From CAYXZO01 sp964469505 (GTDB taxonomy: Bacteria > Fidelibacterota > UBA8477 > JABMPR01): a DNA stretch of 56,696 nucleotides. This document shows positions 26,908-35,432 of this stretch, piece by piece. Both the position numbers and the translations under genes were made by a program. Below the pieces are notes generated by a model. The model searched no databases and was not told the origin of the DNA. It saw only the letters and a list, made by a program, of their open reading frames with translations. Numbering within the stretch: position 1 is the first letter of the stretch; each line of letters opens with the position of its first letter. The DNA lies in contig CAYXZO010000007.1 of NCBI GenBank assembly GCA_964469505.1, forward strand, positions 1 to 56,696, read 5' to 3'.

Positions 26908-27348
26908 TCAATGGTTATTGACTGCACTGCGGTTTAGACGTACTACCCAGGCGTTACGATATCCTTTGCGCACGGCCTGTCGCTGCAGCGCATCTGCCTC
27001 TTCCCGATTATCCGTTTCTCCGATGCGGATCTTATAGTAGGGACTCTCAAATTCCAATAAGACCGGTACTTTGAAATCCTGGCGGGCTTGTTCCACCAGG
27101 CCCAGGGCCTGCTGGTAATCGGCGGTGCTTCCCAGTTGAACCCGATAAACATAACCAGTGGGGCGGATGATCGATTGAAATTTTACCCCCCTGGCTTTGG
27201 CAGAATCGGCACTGAGAATTACTTCTGCGCGCTGCGGGGCTCCGGGCCAGTCCTTCAGTGTGGTGGGATCAAAAGACTCGTCCCATTCCCCACTTTGAGC
27301 CCAAAGTCCCAGGGGTAATAGGATGAAACTAATAAATAATAACTTCAC
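26908..27348 (-). CDS. SPOR-domain exported protein
   Basis: About 146 residues from the GTG at 27348. A signal peptide (KLLFISFILLPLGLWAQ) is followed by a Pro-containing linker and a SPOR domain at about 70-140 (YRVQLGSTADYQQALGLVEQ, YYKIRIGETDNREEADALQ). SPOR domains bind denuded septal peptidoglycan, so a periplasmic, division-associated role is likely. The start overlaps the end of batE by 20 bases. A longer frame from 27405 would place the signal peptide internally and is less likely. Confidence 0.82.
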   Translation of the reverse strand: MKLLFISFILLPLGLWAQSGEWDESFDPTTLKDWPGAPQRAEVILSADSAKARGVKFQSIIRPTGYVYRVQLGSTADYQQALGLVEQARQDFKVPVLLEFESPYYKIRIGETDNREEADALQRQAVRKGYRNAWVVRLNRSAVNNH

Positions 27349-28117
27349 TGCGGGGTAACCATCCCTTCTTACCATCTGGCAGTCTAATCTCCAACCAGTC
27401 AGCACTGCTATCTACTACCGTTCCTTCCGCAGCTTCGTGCAGTTCAAATAGCACCTTGGTGGCTTCCAGAGGTCCGCTGTGAACCGCAACTTCCGAAGCC
27501 AGCACCACGGCATGGGGTGTTTGCTCTATTTCCTGTCGCTTCAGGTACCAAGCCATGTTGATCAAAAATAAAACCAGCAGTGCGATCGCCATAGCTAAAA
27601 ACCGACGGCCCAATGGCTTCCGCCTGAGGATGAACCAAATGGCAAAGGTGGTGGAAAGCAACCAAAACAGGATTCCCAGCGACCAGCCCAGCTCCCGGGC
27701 GGTAAAGAGATTCACCATCCGGAAAAACCAGGCCACTAAAGGCAGCAACGGCGGAGAAGTAAGTCGATCCTGACGGAATAAGCGCACGTACTTGAGGTTG
27801 TAGGTTATGTCCTCATCGCGGGGGGCTAACTGCGCGGCCCGCCCCAGCGCAGCCACCGCCAACCCCAGTTTACCAGCTTTGAAATAAGCCACTCCCAGGT
27901 TGTACCACAGAGCCGATGATTCATAGCCCGCGGTTCTTATTTTTTCATAGAGTTCCACCGCCTGCTGGTATTTACCGGCCTTGAAAGCTTCATTTCCCTT
28001 TTGAAAAAGGGCATGCAGTTGGCTCAAAGAAACCGAATTGTCGGCAGGCGCTCCCCAGCTTAAAAGCGGAACTAACAGCAAGCTACGAAAACACCAGGCT
28101 CTAATCCTTATAACCAT
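27329..28117 (-). CDS. batE: BatE-like protein: TPR repeats, two membrane segments, SH3-like domain
   Basis: 262 residues. A signal peptide is followed by TPR units at about 35-110 (LFQKGNEAFKAGKYQQAVELYEK, ALWYNLGVAYFKAGKLGLAVAALGRA), two hydrophobic segments at about 125-190, and a C-terminal bacterial SH3-like domain (VVDSSADWLEIRLPDGKKGWL). This architecture matches BatE of the Bacteroides aerotolerance operon. It overlaps batD by 10 bases. Confidence 0.85.
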   Translation of the reverse strand: MVIRIRAWCFRSLLLVPLLSWGAPADNSVSLSQLHALFQKGNEAFKAGKYQQAVELYEKIRTAGYESSALWYNLGVAYFKAGKLGLAVAALGRAAQLAPRDEDITYNLKYVRLFRQDRLTSPPLLPLVAWFFRMVNLFTARELGWSLGILFWLLSTTFAIWFILRRKPLGRRFLAMAIALLVLFLINMAWYLKRQEIEQTPHAVVLASEVAVHSGPLEATKVLFELHEAAEGTVVDSSADWLEIRLPDGKKGWLPRSEVIIY

Positions 28118-29934
28118 TTTCCCAACTCTTTCAGCAACTTTTGCACTTCCTGGACAAGATCCCGTTCCCCTTGTTTCAGCGGTTCCGGAGCATACCTTCC
28201 CAGGGCCAGGCGCTCCAACAACTTGCCGAAGTGGTTGGCCGTATCGGAAGGGACCTGTGCTCGCTCCAAATACTCTCTTAACTCCCGGGTCGCCAGACCT
28301 CCCGGCAAATTCAGGCGATCTTCCACTAATCCCCTTAAAGCCTGTTCCAAAGCAGCATAGTACCCATCATCTTGAGGACTCAATTTGCGGGCCTGTTTCA
28401 CTCTTTGCTGAGCTTTGTCCCAAGCTTGAGCTTTCCGTCTTAAGCCCGGGTTGGCCATTAATCTTTGTTGCCTGAAATCCCATGTCAAAGCTCCCAGAGC
28501 CGTGACTAATCCTACCAGCCACAGGCCCCAATACCAGCGGCTATGCCATACCGTCATCCCTAAAGGCCGGAAAACCCCCGGCTCTTCTTTGATGAAACGG
28601 ATGTCTTTGCTCATCACCTGTACTTCGGAACGGGAATAACCGGTTGCAATTACCGGTTGAGGACGTTTCAAAGGTGCCACATGTAAGGTAACGGGTTTAG
28701 TGGATAATCGCCGGTACCGACGAGTTTGCGGATCAAGGTAGCTCCAGGTAATGGCCGGGAGGGTTATCTCCCCTTCCCGCCGTGGCACCAACAGCCACGT
28801 CACACGCAACCAACCCTGATAGGCTCCATCTTTAAGCTTTATTTCTTCTTTCTTTTCCGGCTTGAACAAATCCACTTGGGGCGGAGCGTTAAAGTCCGGG
28901 ACTTGAATGGATTTGAAGTTGCCTCGTCCCTTCAAGGTGAGACTGAAACCTACGGCATCATTGACCTGTACTCGGTTTGTGTCCAGATGGGCCACCAGGG
29001 AGAATCGCCCTACCGCGCCGCTGAAATCCGCTGGTACCGGTTCGGGAAAGGGGTCCACGTAAACCGTAACCGGATTGCTGACCAGCTGCTTGTTAACCAC
29101 CTGGTTCAGGTTGAAAAAAGGATCGCTGAAAAAGGGGTCATTGAAGAAAGGATCATTGAATACGTTCCGCCGCCGGGGAACTTTGACCTGCAGGCTCAGC
29201 CGCATGGGATCAACCCGCAAGGTGCCGGCTTTGGTGGGGTAAAAAACCATCTGGCTCAGATCGGCCGTACGGTAGCGTACTCCCTCCTTAACCTCCCGCC
29301 GCCAGTCGATTACCCGGGGAGCAGGCACTTCCTCCGCCCAAAAGCCTACCCCGGTGGGCATTTTGTCGATGCTGGGATTGAAAACGTCCACCTGAGTGTA
29401 CAGGCGATAGGTAACGGTCAGCGGCTCTCCCAGCACCACCCGGGTTTTGCTGGGAATGGCCTTCAGAAACAAGCGCTGGCCGATATTACGAGGACGTGTC
29501 TGGCGCTGGGTTTTGGTTCGGGGAGCCGTTTGGGGGGCCTTGGAACTTAACTGAGTCACCTCGATAGTGATGGGCTGGGTGCGATAATATCGGCCACCAA
29601 TTTTGACCTGAATAGCGGGGATAGTCTGAGTCCCAGGTTCCAAAGCAGCCAGAGTGTAGCTGATAGATTTGGTTGTGGTGGCTTTCCCATTGATCCAGGT
29701 GAAATTGGTGGATTGCACCGGGCCGCTTACCACGGCAAAGGATCTCAACTTGGGAAAACGCACCACTGGCATAGTGGGAGCGTCTTCCACCTCCACCGTC
29801 CAGGTGAAGGTTCCCTGGAGAGGTACTATCTTTCGATCCACCGAGGCGGTAACCTTAAGACCCCCGTGGAGGGGCTGTAAACCCAAACCGATTAATCCCA
29901 GGAACACCAGGCCCTTGAAAAGTTTAACTCTCAC
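28108..29934 (-). CDS. batD: BatD family protein
   Basis: 608 residues. A signal peptide is followed by BatD-type Ig-like repeats (GLKVTASVDRKIVPLQGTFTWTVEVED; FLKAIPSKTRVVLGEPLTVTYRLYT; FSLVAHLDTNRVQVNDAVGFSLTLKG), one membrane helix near 460 and a cytoplasmic helical tail. This is the oxygen-tolerance BatD family (bat = Bacteroides aerotolerance), thought to act with the vWA proteins BatA/B in envelope stress. At about 259-273 it has three consecutive [NS]DPFF units. It overlaps batC by four bases. Confidence 0.92.
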   Translation of the reverse strand: MRVKLFKGLVFLGLIGLGLQPLHGGLKVTASVDRKIVPLQGTFTWTVEVEDAPTMPVVRFPKLRSFAVVSGPVQSTNFTWINGKATTTKSISYTLAALEPGTQTIPAIQVKIGGRYYRTQPITIEVTQLSSKAPQTAPRTKTQRQTRPRNIGQRLFLKAIPSKTRVVLGEPLTVTYRLYTQVDVFNPSIDKMPTGVGFWAEEVPAPRVIDWRREVKEGVRYRTADLSQMVFYPTKAGTLRVDPMRLSLQVKVPRRRNVFNDPFFNDPFFSDPFFNLNQVVNKQLVSNPVTVYVDPFPEPVPADFSGAVGRFSLVAHLDTNRVQVNDAVGFSLTLKGRGNFKSIQVPDFNAPPQVDLFKPEKKEEIKLKDGAYQGWLRVTWLLVPRREGEITLPAITWSYLDPQTRRYRRLSTKPVTLHVAPLKRPQPVIATGYSRSEVQVMSKDIRFIKEEPGVFRPLGMTVWHSRWYWGLWLVGLVTALGALTWDFRQQRLMANPGLRRKAQAWDKAQQRVKQARKLSPQDDGYYAALEQALRGLVEDRLNLPGGLATRELREYLERAQVPSDTANHFGKLLERLALGRYAPEPLKQGERDLVQEVQKLLKELGKWL

Positions 29935-30686
29935 CAGTCCTTCTCCAGATATTCACCGGCGGTTTGAGCCCGAATTAGTTTCTTTAAGTTCTGCACTTCC
30001 CGGTTCTCCAACCCCGTTAAAATCTGTAAGTCCCGCAATTTTTGGGCTTCCTGGGCCTCTTTTTTGCGTTGGGCTTCTTGAGGTTTCCGGGTTTCGCCTT
30101 TGCGCTGTTGGGATTTTATTCCCTGGGAGCGCTCCTGTTTTTGCTCCCGTTGTGATTGCTGGGATTGATTCTGCTTTTGCCGTTGCTTTGACTGGGATTG
30201 TTGGTTTTGCTGCTTCTGTTGGCGATTTTGTTCGGAATCGGATTGGTTGCTCTGTCGTTGCTGCTGCTGCGGCGGGGGCGGAGGTAAACGGTTGATTAAC
30301 TCCAGGTTAGCCTTGGCATCCTGGTCATAAGGCCTGAGTTTCAAAACTTTCTTATACATTTTCCGAGCTTGCTCGAAGTCGCGTTTCGCCACGAAGAGAT
30401 TACCCAGATTGTAGAAAGCGTCCGCCAGCAAACTGGTATCCCTGGTACTAAGAGCTTTTTCAAAAGCCGCGCGGCTCTTTTCCAGATCACCCAGCTGATA
30501 GTAAGCCTCACCTTGGTTGTAGTACACGCTTTTCAATTCTGGATGTGCTTTCAGAATCTGTTGCCACTCTTCAATGGCCTGGCGGTATTGTTTCCGCTTA
30601 AAGGCTTCGGTGCCTTTATCGATCCCCCAAAGCTGGGTTGTAATGAGTAATAAACTCAGCCCGACGATTCTAAGCCGAAGCAACAT
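29931..30686 (-). CDS. batC: BatC-like TPR protein with Gln-rich tail
   Basis: About 251 residues from the ATG at 30686, which lies inside the 3' end of batB. A signal peptide, then TPR units (KRKQYRQAIEEWQQILKAHP, SVYYNQGEAYYQLGDLEKSRAAFEKAL, YNLGNLFVAKRDFEQARKMYKKVLK). A Pro-rich stretch then opens about 75 residues dominated by Gln, Lys, Arg and Ser, and a C-terminal helix (REVQNLKKLIRAQTA). TPR plus position between batB and batD identifies it as BatC. An upstream ATG at 30710 would add 8 residues. Confidence 0.87.
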   Translation of the reverse strand: MLLRLRIVGLSLLLITTQLWGIDKGTEAFKRKQYRQAIEEWQQILKAHPELKSVYYNQGEAYYQLGDLEKSRAAFEKALSTRDTSLLADAFYNLGNLFVAKRDFEQARKMYKKVLKLRPYDQDAKANLELINRLPPPPPQQQQRQSNQSDSEQNRQQKQQNQQSQSKQRQKQNQSQQSQREQKQERSQGIKSQQRKGETRKPQEAQRKKEAQEAQKLRDLQILTGLENREVQNLKKLIRAQTAGEYLEKDW

Positions 30687-31734
30687 CCTCTCCCTCCCAG
30701 GTTCGGGCACGAGTATTACGTTCGCCGATAAAAATGTCCAGCACCAACAGCAACCAGGCCGGCCACGCGAACCAAGCGTACTGTTCCTTGTAATTCACGA
30801 AGACTTGTTTCTTAAAAGTCTGTTTATCCATCTTCAAAATATCGTCATAAATGCTTTCCAAACCGCTGGCGGTTGCATTCAGGTGCACAAACCGGCCATC
30901 AGAGGCGGCAGCGATTTTTTCTAAAGTCTCGGTGTTTAAACGGGTAGTTACAACTTCACCCCGCTTATCTTTTTTATACCCCACGACTTGGCGCTCATCA
31001 TTCAGAATTGGAATGGGAGTGGCCGAAAGAGTCCCTACCCCGGCCGTATGAATCACGACACCCGCAGCTCGGGCCTCTTGCAAGGCCTGATCCAACTCAC
31101 CCTCGTGATCCTCACCGTCGGATATTAATACCATCACACGGTTGTTCTTTTTGCCGGCGCTTTGGAAGGCCTGCAGCCCCACCCGAATGGCTTCCGCCAG
31201 TGAAGTTCCCTGTACACCGATGAGTTGTTGATCGGCTATATCCAGAAACATTTCAAAAGCCGCGTAATCCAGGGTCAGGGGGCATTCCAGATAGGCATGT
31301 CCAGCAAAAACCACCAGCCCTACCCGGTCTCCCCGCAATTGTCGCACCAATTTACGGATCTCATACTTGGCCTTATCCAAACGGGAAGGTTGGATATCCT
31401 GGGCGGCCATGGAATTGGAAACATCCAGTAAAAAAACCAGATCCACGCCTTTACGTTCTACGGGCCTGGTTTCCCTGGAAAAACGGGGACCTGTTAAGGC
31501 TACCACCAACAGCATCAAGCTTGTACCTCGAAGAATCCCCTTCAACCGTCGTCGCGACGGGGAAACGCTCCGGGTCAGGCGCTCGATCAGCTCCGGGGAA
31601 CCGGCCTCTTGCAGCACTCGTTTGTGCTTACGTCGTCCGTAAAGAAAAAAGAAAAACAGCACCGGCAGCCAGGCCGCCAGTACTCCGTAAAACCAGGAAG
31701 GATATGGTTGGAACTTGATCATGGGAAGCGCCAC
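30670..31734 (-). CDS. batB: BatB: membrane protein with von Willebrand factor A domain
   Basis: 354 residues. Two N-terminal hydrophobic segments, a vWA domain at about 95-290, and a C-terminal membrane helix. The metal-binding MIDAS motif is intact as DVSNS (Asp104, Ser106, Ser108), with the later Thr and Asp positions in GTSLAEAI and ISDGEDHEG. It overlaps batA by 16 bases. BatA/BatB pairs work with MoxR-type ATPases in envelope stress in several bacteria; no moxR gene is in this window. Confidence 0.93.
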   Translation of the reverse strand: MALPMIKFQPYPSWFYGVLAAWLPVLFFFFLYGRRKHKRVLQEAGSPELIERLTRSVSPSRRRLKGILRGTSLMLLVVALTGPRFSRETRPVERKGVDLVFLLDVSNSMAAQDIQPSRLDKAKYEIRKLVRQLRGDRVGLVVFAGHAYLECPLTLDYAAFEMFLDIADQQLIGVQGTSLAEAIRVGLQAFQSAGKKNNRVMVLISDGEDHEGELDQALQEARAAGVVIHTAGVGTLSATPIPILNDERQVVGYKKDKRGEVVTTRLNTETLEKIAAASDGRFVHLNATASGLESIYDDILKMDKQTFKKQVFVNYKEQYAWFAWPAWLLLVLDIFIGERNTRARTWEGEDVASA

Positions 31735-32717
31735 AAAACCGTTTTGGTCAACAAAAACTCCAAACTCAATAACAGCAAAGCCAATCCCAACGGCCAGGGG
31801 AACAACTCTTTGAATTGCACGTATTCCCGGACTTTGAAAGGAGAAGTTTCCAGATTGTTGATTTCCTGATAAACCTTTTCCAATTCCTCTTCATCGGTAG
31901 CCCGGAAATAGCGCCCACCGGTGGATTTAGCTATTTCACGCAGGGTTTCTTCATCGATATCCACCCGCACCTGTTGTATCCTAGTCCCCAATGGCGTAGG
32001 CACTGGTAATGGCGCCGGACCGATTCCTCCCGCTCCGATAGTGTAAACCCGGATATTGAAATCCTTGGCCATTTGTGCCGCCGTGAGGGGATCCAGCTCA
32101 CCGGCATTGTTGCGTCCGTCCGAAAGAAGGATCAACACCCGGGATTTGGCCGGACTTCGCCGCAAGCGATTCACTCCACTAGCCAATGCCAGCCCGATGG
32201 CGGTTCCGTCATATTCCCGGTCCACAATGCTTACCTCCCGTAAATATCCCTGCAGCCTGTGATGGTCAGTTGTCAGGGGACATTTAAGGAAGGGTTCTTT
32301 GCCAAAAGTCACCAGGCCTATCCGGTCGGAAGGTCGCATGCTGATAAATTCAGCGGCCACCTTTTTAACCGCTTCAAGACGGTTGGGCTTGAAATCCATA
32401 GCCTTCATGGAACTGGAGATATCCAGGACCAACATGATATCGATGCCTCGAGTGTTCATTTCCTGCAAGACATCTCGCTCCCGGGGGCGAGCCAAAGCTA
32501 CGGTCAAGGCCACGAGCCCCAAAATGCGCAGAAAAAAGGGTATGTGTGGAATGATATGCACTTTGGAACCGGGGTGGGCACCTTTAGCAAATCCCGGAAA
32601 ACGCAACGATCCCTGCAATCTTTTACCCCGTCGGAAGTAATACCATACCACCGGTGGAATCAGCAGTAAGAGTAGCAGGAGCTCCTTGTGCGCGAATTCG
32701 ATTCTCATTCTTCCCAC
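31719..32717 (-). CDS. batA: BatA: membrane protein with von Willebrand factor A domain
   Basis: 332 residues. N-terminal membrane helix with the BatA-type sequence KELLLLLLLIPPVVW, a vWA domain at about 92-285 and a C-terminal helix. The MIDAS motif is DISSS (Asp99, Ser101, Ser103); YDGTAIGLALA and LLSDGRNNAGE complete the site. An ATG three codons in (32708) is an equally plausible start. It lies 41 bases after gatA, so the bat genes probably share its transcript. Confidence 0.93.
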   Translation of the reverse strand: MGRMRIEFAHKELLLLLLLIPPVVWYYFRRGKRLQGSLRFPGFAKGAHPGSKVHIIPHIPFFLRILGLVALTVALARPRERDVLQEMNTRGIDIMLVLDISSSMKAMDFKPNRLEAVKKVAAEFISMRPSDRIGLVTFGKEPFLKCPLTTDHHRLQGYLREVSIVDREYDGTAIGLALASGVNRLRRSPAKSRVLILLSDGRNNAGELDPLTAAQMAKDFNIRVYTIGAGGIGPAPLPVPTPLGTRIQQVRVDIDEETLREIAKSTGGRYFRATDEEELEKVYQEINNLETSPFKVREYVQFKELFPWPLGLALLLLSLEFLLTKTVLWRFP

Positions 32718-32758
32718 ATTTCAGCCGGAGCTTGCTTCAAGCTCCGGATTAGCGTGCG

Positions 32759-34093
32759 CTACAGGCGCTCTATTATAGTCCCCATTTGTAGAATTGTTTC
32801 TTCTTGAAAAGGGGCTCCGATGAGTTGAGCGCCGATGGGTAGTCCCTCCCGATCCTGCCCCACCGGCAAGCTCATAGCCGGTAACCCGGCCAAATTGGCG
32901 GGAATGGTGTATATATCACTCAGGTACATGGATAAAGGATCGTCTAATCGTTCTCCCTGGGGAAAAGCGGTGGTGGGAGCCGTAGGAGTAAATAGAAGAT
33001 CAACCTCCTGGAATACTTTCAAGAAATCATCTCGGATGAGGCGCCTTACTCGTTGAGCTTTGTCATAGTACGCGTCATAATAACCGGCACTCAAAACATA
33101 AGTACCGAGCATTATGCGGCGTTTAACTTCTGGCCCGAAACCCTCAGCCCGGGTGGCCGTGTACATCTCCGTTAAATCCTGCCCCGAAACCCTCAAGCCG
33201 TAGCGTACTCCATCGTATCGGCTCAAGTTGCTGGAAGCTTCCGCGCAGGCCAGGATGTAGTAAGTGGCCACGGCAAAATCGGTGGTGGGTAAAGAAACTT
33301 CTTTGAATTGAACTCCCTGCTCCGATAAGCGCTCCACCACCCCATTCAACACTTCTCTGATTTCGGGCTGCATACCTTCGCCGAAATACTCTTTGGGTAG
33401 ACCTACCCGAAAACTAGTAGGATCTTTCTCCAAGTTTCGGTGAAAGGCGGGCACCGGCTGATCTACGGTGGTGGAATCATGGGGATCCCGGCCGCTTATA
33501 ACCGTCAGTACTAGGGCGGCGTCGTACACATTGCTGGTGAGGGGACCGATTTGGTCCAGGCTGGACCCAAAGGCCACCAGACCGTAACGGGAAACCCTCC
33601 CGTAGGTGGGTTTCAAACCCACTACTCCATTGAAAGCCGCCGGTTGGCGAATGCTGCCGCCGGTATCCGAACCCAAGGCAAAATCCACAGCTCCGGCCGC
33701 CACAGCCACCGCCGAGCCCCCGGAAGAACCTCCCGCTACCCGCTCAGGATTAACTGCGTTGTTGGTGGCCCCATAACGGGAGTGCTCGGTGGAACTCCCC
33801 ATGGCGAACTCATCCATATTGGTTTTACCGACAATGACAGCTCCGGCGGCCTTTAGACGTTGTACCACCGTAGCGTCGTAAGGTGCGATGAAATCGGCTA
33901 GAATTTTGGAAGCACAAGTAAGAGGCATCCCGGCCACCGCAATGTTGTCCTTGATGGCCACCAACTTGCCTTTTAATGGTCCATCCGGCGCCTCGGCTAG
34001 AGCTTTGTCAAGATCTTCCGGCATCAGCCAGGTGAAAGCGTTCAAATCCCGGGCAGCCTTCAGCCGCCCGGTCAAGGAGCCGTCAGGCTTCAA
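32759..34093 (-). CDS. gatA: Asp-tRNA(Asn)/Glu-tRNA(Gln) amidotransferase subunit A
   Basis: 444 residues with an intact amidase-signature triad: Lys48 (VAIKDNI), cis-Ser123 (AGGSSGGSAVAV) and Ser147 (GSDTGGSIRQPAAFNG). The product releases ammonia from glutamine for GatB to amidate misacylated tRNA. Specific GatA signatures (NMDEFAMGSSTEHSRYG, VGLKPTYGRVSRYGL) favour this over a general amidase. It is about 35-40 residues shorter at the N-terminus than typical GatA. The start overlaps tatA (ATGA). gatB and gatC are not seen nearby. Confidence 0.93.
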   Translation of the reverse strand: MKPDGSLTGRLKAARDLNAFTWLMPEDLDKALAEAPDGPLKGKLVAIKDNIAVAGMPLTCASKILADFIAPYDATVVQRLKAAGAVIVGKTNMDEFAMGSSTEHSRYGATNNAVNPERVAGGSSGGSAVAVAAGAVDFALGSDTGGSIRQPAAFNGVVGLKPTYGRVSRYGLVAFGSSLDQIGPLTSNVYDAALVLTVISGRDPHDSTTVDQPVPAFHRNLEKDPTSFRVGLPKEYFGEGMQPEIREVLNGVVERLSEQGVQFKEVSLPTTDFAVATYYILACAEASSNLSRYDGVRYGLRVSGQDLTEMYTATRAEGFGPEVKRRIMLGTYVLSAGYYDAYYDKAQRVRRLIRDDFLKVFQEVDLLFTPTAPTTAFPQGERLDDPLSMYLSDIYTIPANLAGLPAMSLPVGQDREGLPIGAQLIGAPFQEETILQMGTIIERL

Positions 34094-34326
34094 ACCTTTT
34101 CCTCCGTCTGATCAGCCTCTGGAGTCTCCTTTTTCGGTTGGGTAGTGGTGGGCGCTTTCAATTCTCCTGATTTTTCCACTTCATCTTGAATCCCAGCCAC
34201 TGCGTTTTTGAATTCTCGGATACCTTTTCCCAAACCACGGGCCATTTCCGGTAAGCGTTTAGCCCCAAAAAAGATCAATGCGAAGAGGATTATGATTACC
34301 CATTCCCATCCGCCTGGTAGTCCCAT
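34090..34326 (-). CDS. tatA: Sec-independent translocase TatA/TatE
   Basis: 78 residues. An N-terminal membrane helix (GWEWVIIILFALIFFGAKRLPEMARGLGKGI) with the conserved FGxKRLPE hinge and an amphipathic helix with a charged tail. It forms the protein-conducting part of the twin-arginine pathway. tatC is not in the window. Confidence 0.95.
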   Translation of the reverse strand: MGLPGGWEWVIIILFALIFFGAKRLPEMARGLGKGIREFKNAVAGIQDEVEKSGELKAPTTTQPKKETPEADQTEEKV

Positions 34327-34355
34327 ATTTCGCCTCCTAATCTTTTTCCATCGCC

Positions 34356-34640
34356 TTACACCCGATAATAGCGCAACAAGTAGTACGCCACGCCGATCCC
34401 CACCAGCCCCGTGAAATTGACATGTACCGTGAAACCGAAAGTGATGGTAAACAAACGCATATCCAGCGTAATAGGACTGGCTAAACCATATCGGGCACTA
34501 TCAAAAGAAAGCAAGAAGAAATCCCGTACCACTCCGGGGGGTAAAAGGAAGGCCAGCAAATCTCCCAAAACGGTCCCGATTACCGCCCCCAGAAAAAGTA
34601 CCAGGATAATAATTTTCAAACTTCGTCGACGCGGATCCAT
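34356..34640 (-). CDS. DUF4321-type small membrane protein
   Basis: 94 residues with an N-terminal helix (IIILVLFLGAVIGTVLGDLLAFLL) and a C-terminal one (FTGLVGIGVAYYLLRYYRV). The pattern ITLDMRLFTITFGFTVHVNFTG in between matches the DUF4321 family as I know it. Function unknown; it sits between pssA and tatA with short gaps. Confidence 0.75.
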   Translation of the reverse strand: MDPRRRSLKIIILVLFLGAVIGTVLGDLLAFLLPPGVVRDFFLLSFDSARYGLASPITLDMRLFTITFGFTVHVNFTGLVGIGVAYYLLRYYRV

Positions 34641-34649
34641 GACAGATTC

Positions 34650-35432
34650 TTATTCTCTACTTTCGGCCGTGCGCACATTCAAACGGTGAGTCTGGCTCCA
34701 AGAGACCAAACCTCCGGTGATGATTATGGCTCCAAAAGGAAAGAGCAGAAAACCCCGGCTTAGAATCACAGCCGACAACATCCCCAAGGTCAATAGCAAA
34801 CGGCTGCTGTTTCCCCAGCCTTTGCGAAGACTTACGGCGGGAAATTTGGGGAAGGGCACTTTGGAAAGCATCAAACTGGAGACAATCATAACCAGCGGTA
34901 AAGCTACCCGGGGATCACCATTGGGGAAGCGGGGTTGCCAATGAAGTAAGGGCATATTGGAAGCCTGGGCATAGAACAGGTAAAGGCCGGTAATGGTCAT
35001 GGCCGCTAGAGGAGTAGGCACTCCAAGGAAACGATCTTTCTGGGTAACCTCAGCTTCCACATTGAACTTGGCCAGCCGGATGCTTCCCAGAATCAAAGGC
35101 ACAAATGCAAAGAAACCACCCAGTAAGATCCCCAAGGGGCGAGACCACACGAAGTACACGAAAAAAGCGGGTGCAGCGCAAAAAGTTATGGCATCTGCGA
35201 GAGAATCGAACTGAACCCCGAAATCAGACGTGGTGTGTAAAGCCCGAGCCAATTTCCCATCGAAACTATCACATAGAGCCCCCAAGACGATCAGCCAGAC
35301 CGCAGCTGTATACTCACCGCGCGCCGTGGCTAACATCGACATGAAGCCTGAGAACAGATTCAGAATGGTGAATACGCTGGGAATGAAGCTTCGGGTCATA
35401 CGGCGATGAAAACGCCGTTTAGGTTTCCTCAT
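34650..35432 (-). CDS. pssA: CDP-diacylglycerol-serine O-phosphatidyltransferase
   Basis: 260 residues, about seven membrane helices. The CDP-alcohol phosphatidyltransferase motif is complete: Asp55, Asp58, Gly59, Ala62-Arg63, Gly72, Asp76 and Asp80 (start of motif DSFDGKLARALHT). It makes phosphatidylserine from CDP-diacylglycerol, which psd immediately upstream converts to phosphatidylethanolamine. It overlaps psd by 14 bases. Confidence 0.95.
   Translation of the reverse strand: MRKPKRRFHRRMTRSFIPSVFTILNLFSGFMSMLATARGEYTAAVWLIVLGALCDSFDGKLARALHTTSDFGVQFDSLADAITFCAAPAFFVYFVWSRPLGILLGGFFAFVPLILGSIRLAKFNVEAEVTQKDRFLGVPTPLAAMTITGLYLFYAQASNMPLLHWQPRFPNGDPRVALPLVMIVSSLMLSKVPFPKFPAVSLRKGWGNSSRLLLTLGMLSAVILSRGFLLFPFGAIIITGGLVSWSQTHRLNVRTAESRE

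Noticed and set aside
28726..29550. 274-codon plus-strand frame opposite batD
   Set aside because: Antisense shadow of a clearly recognised protein; biased composition and no family features.
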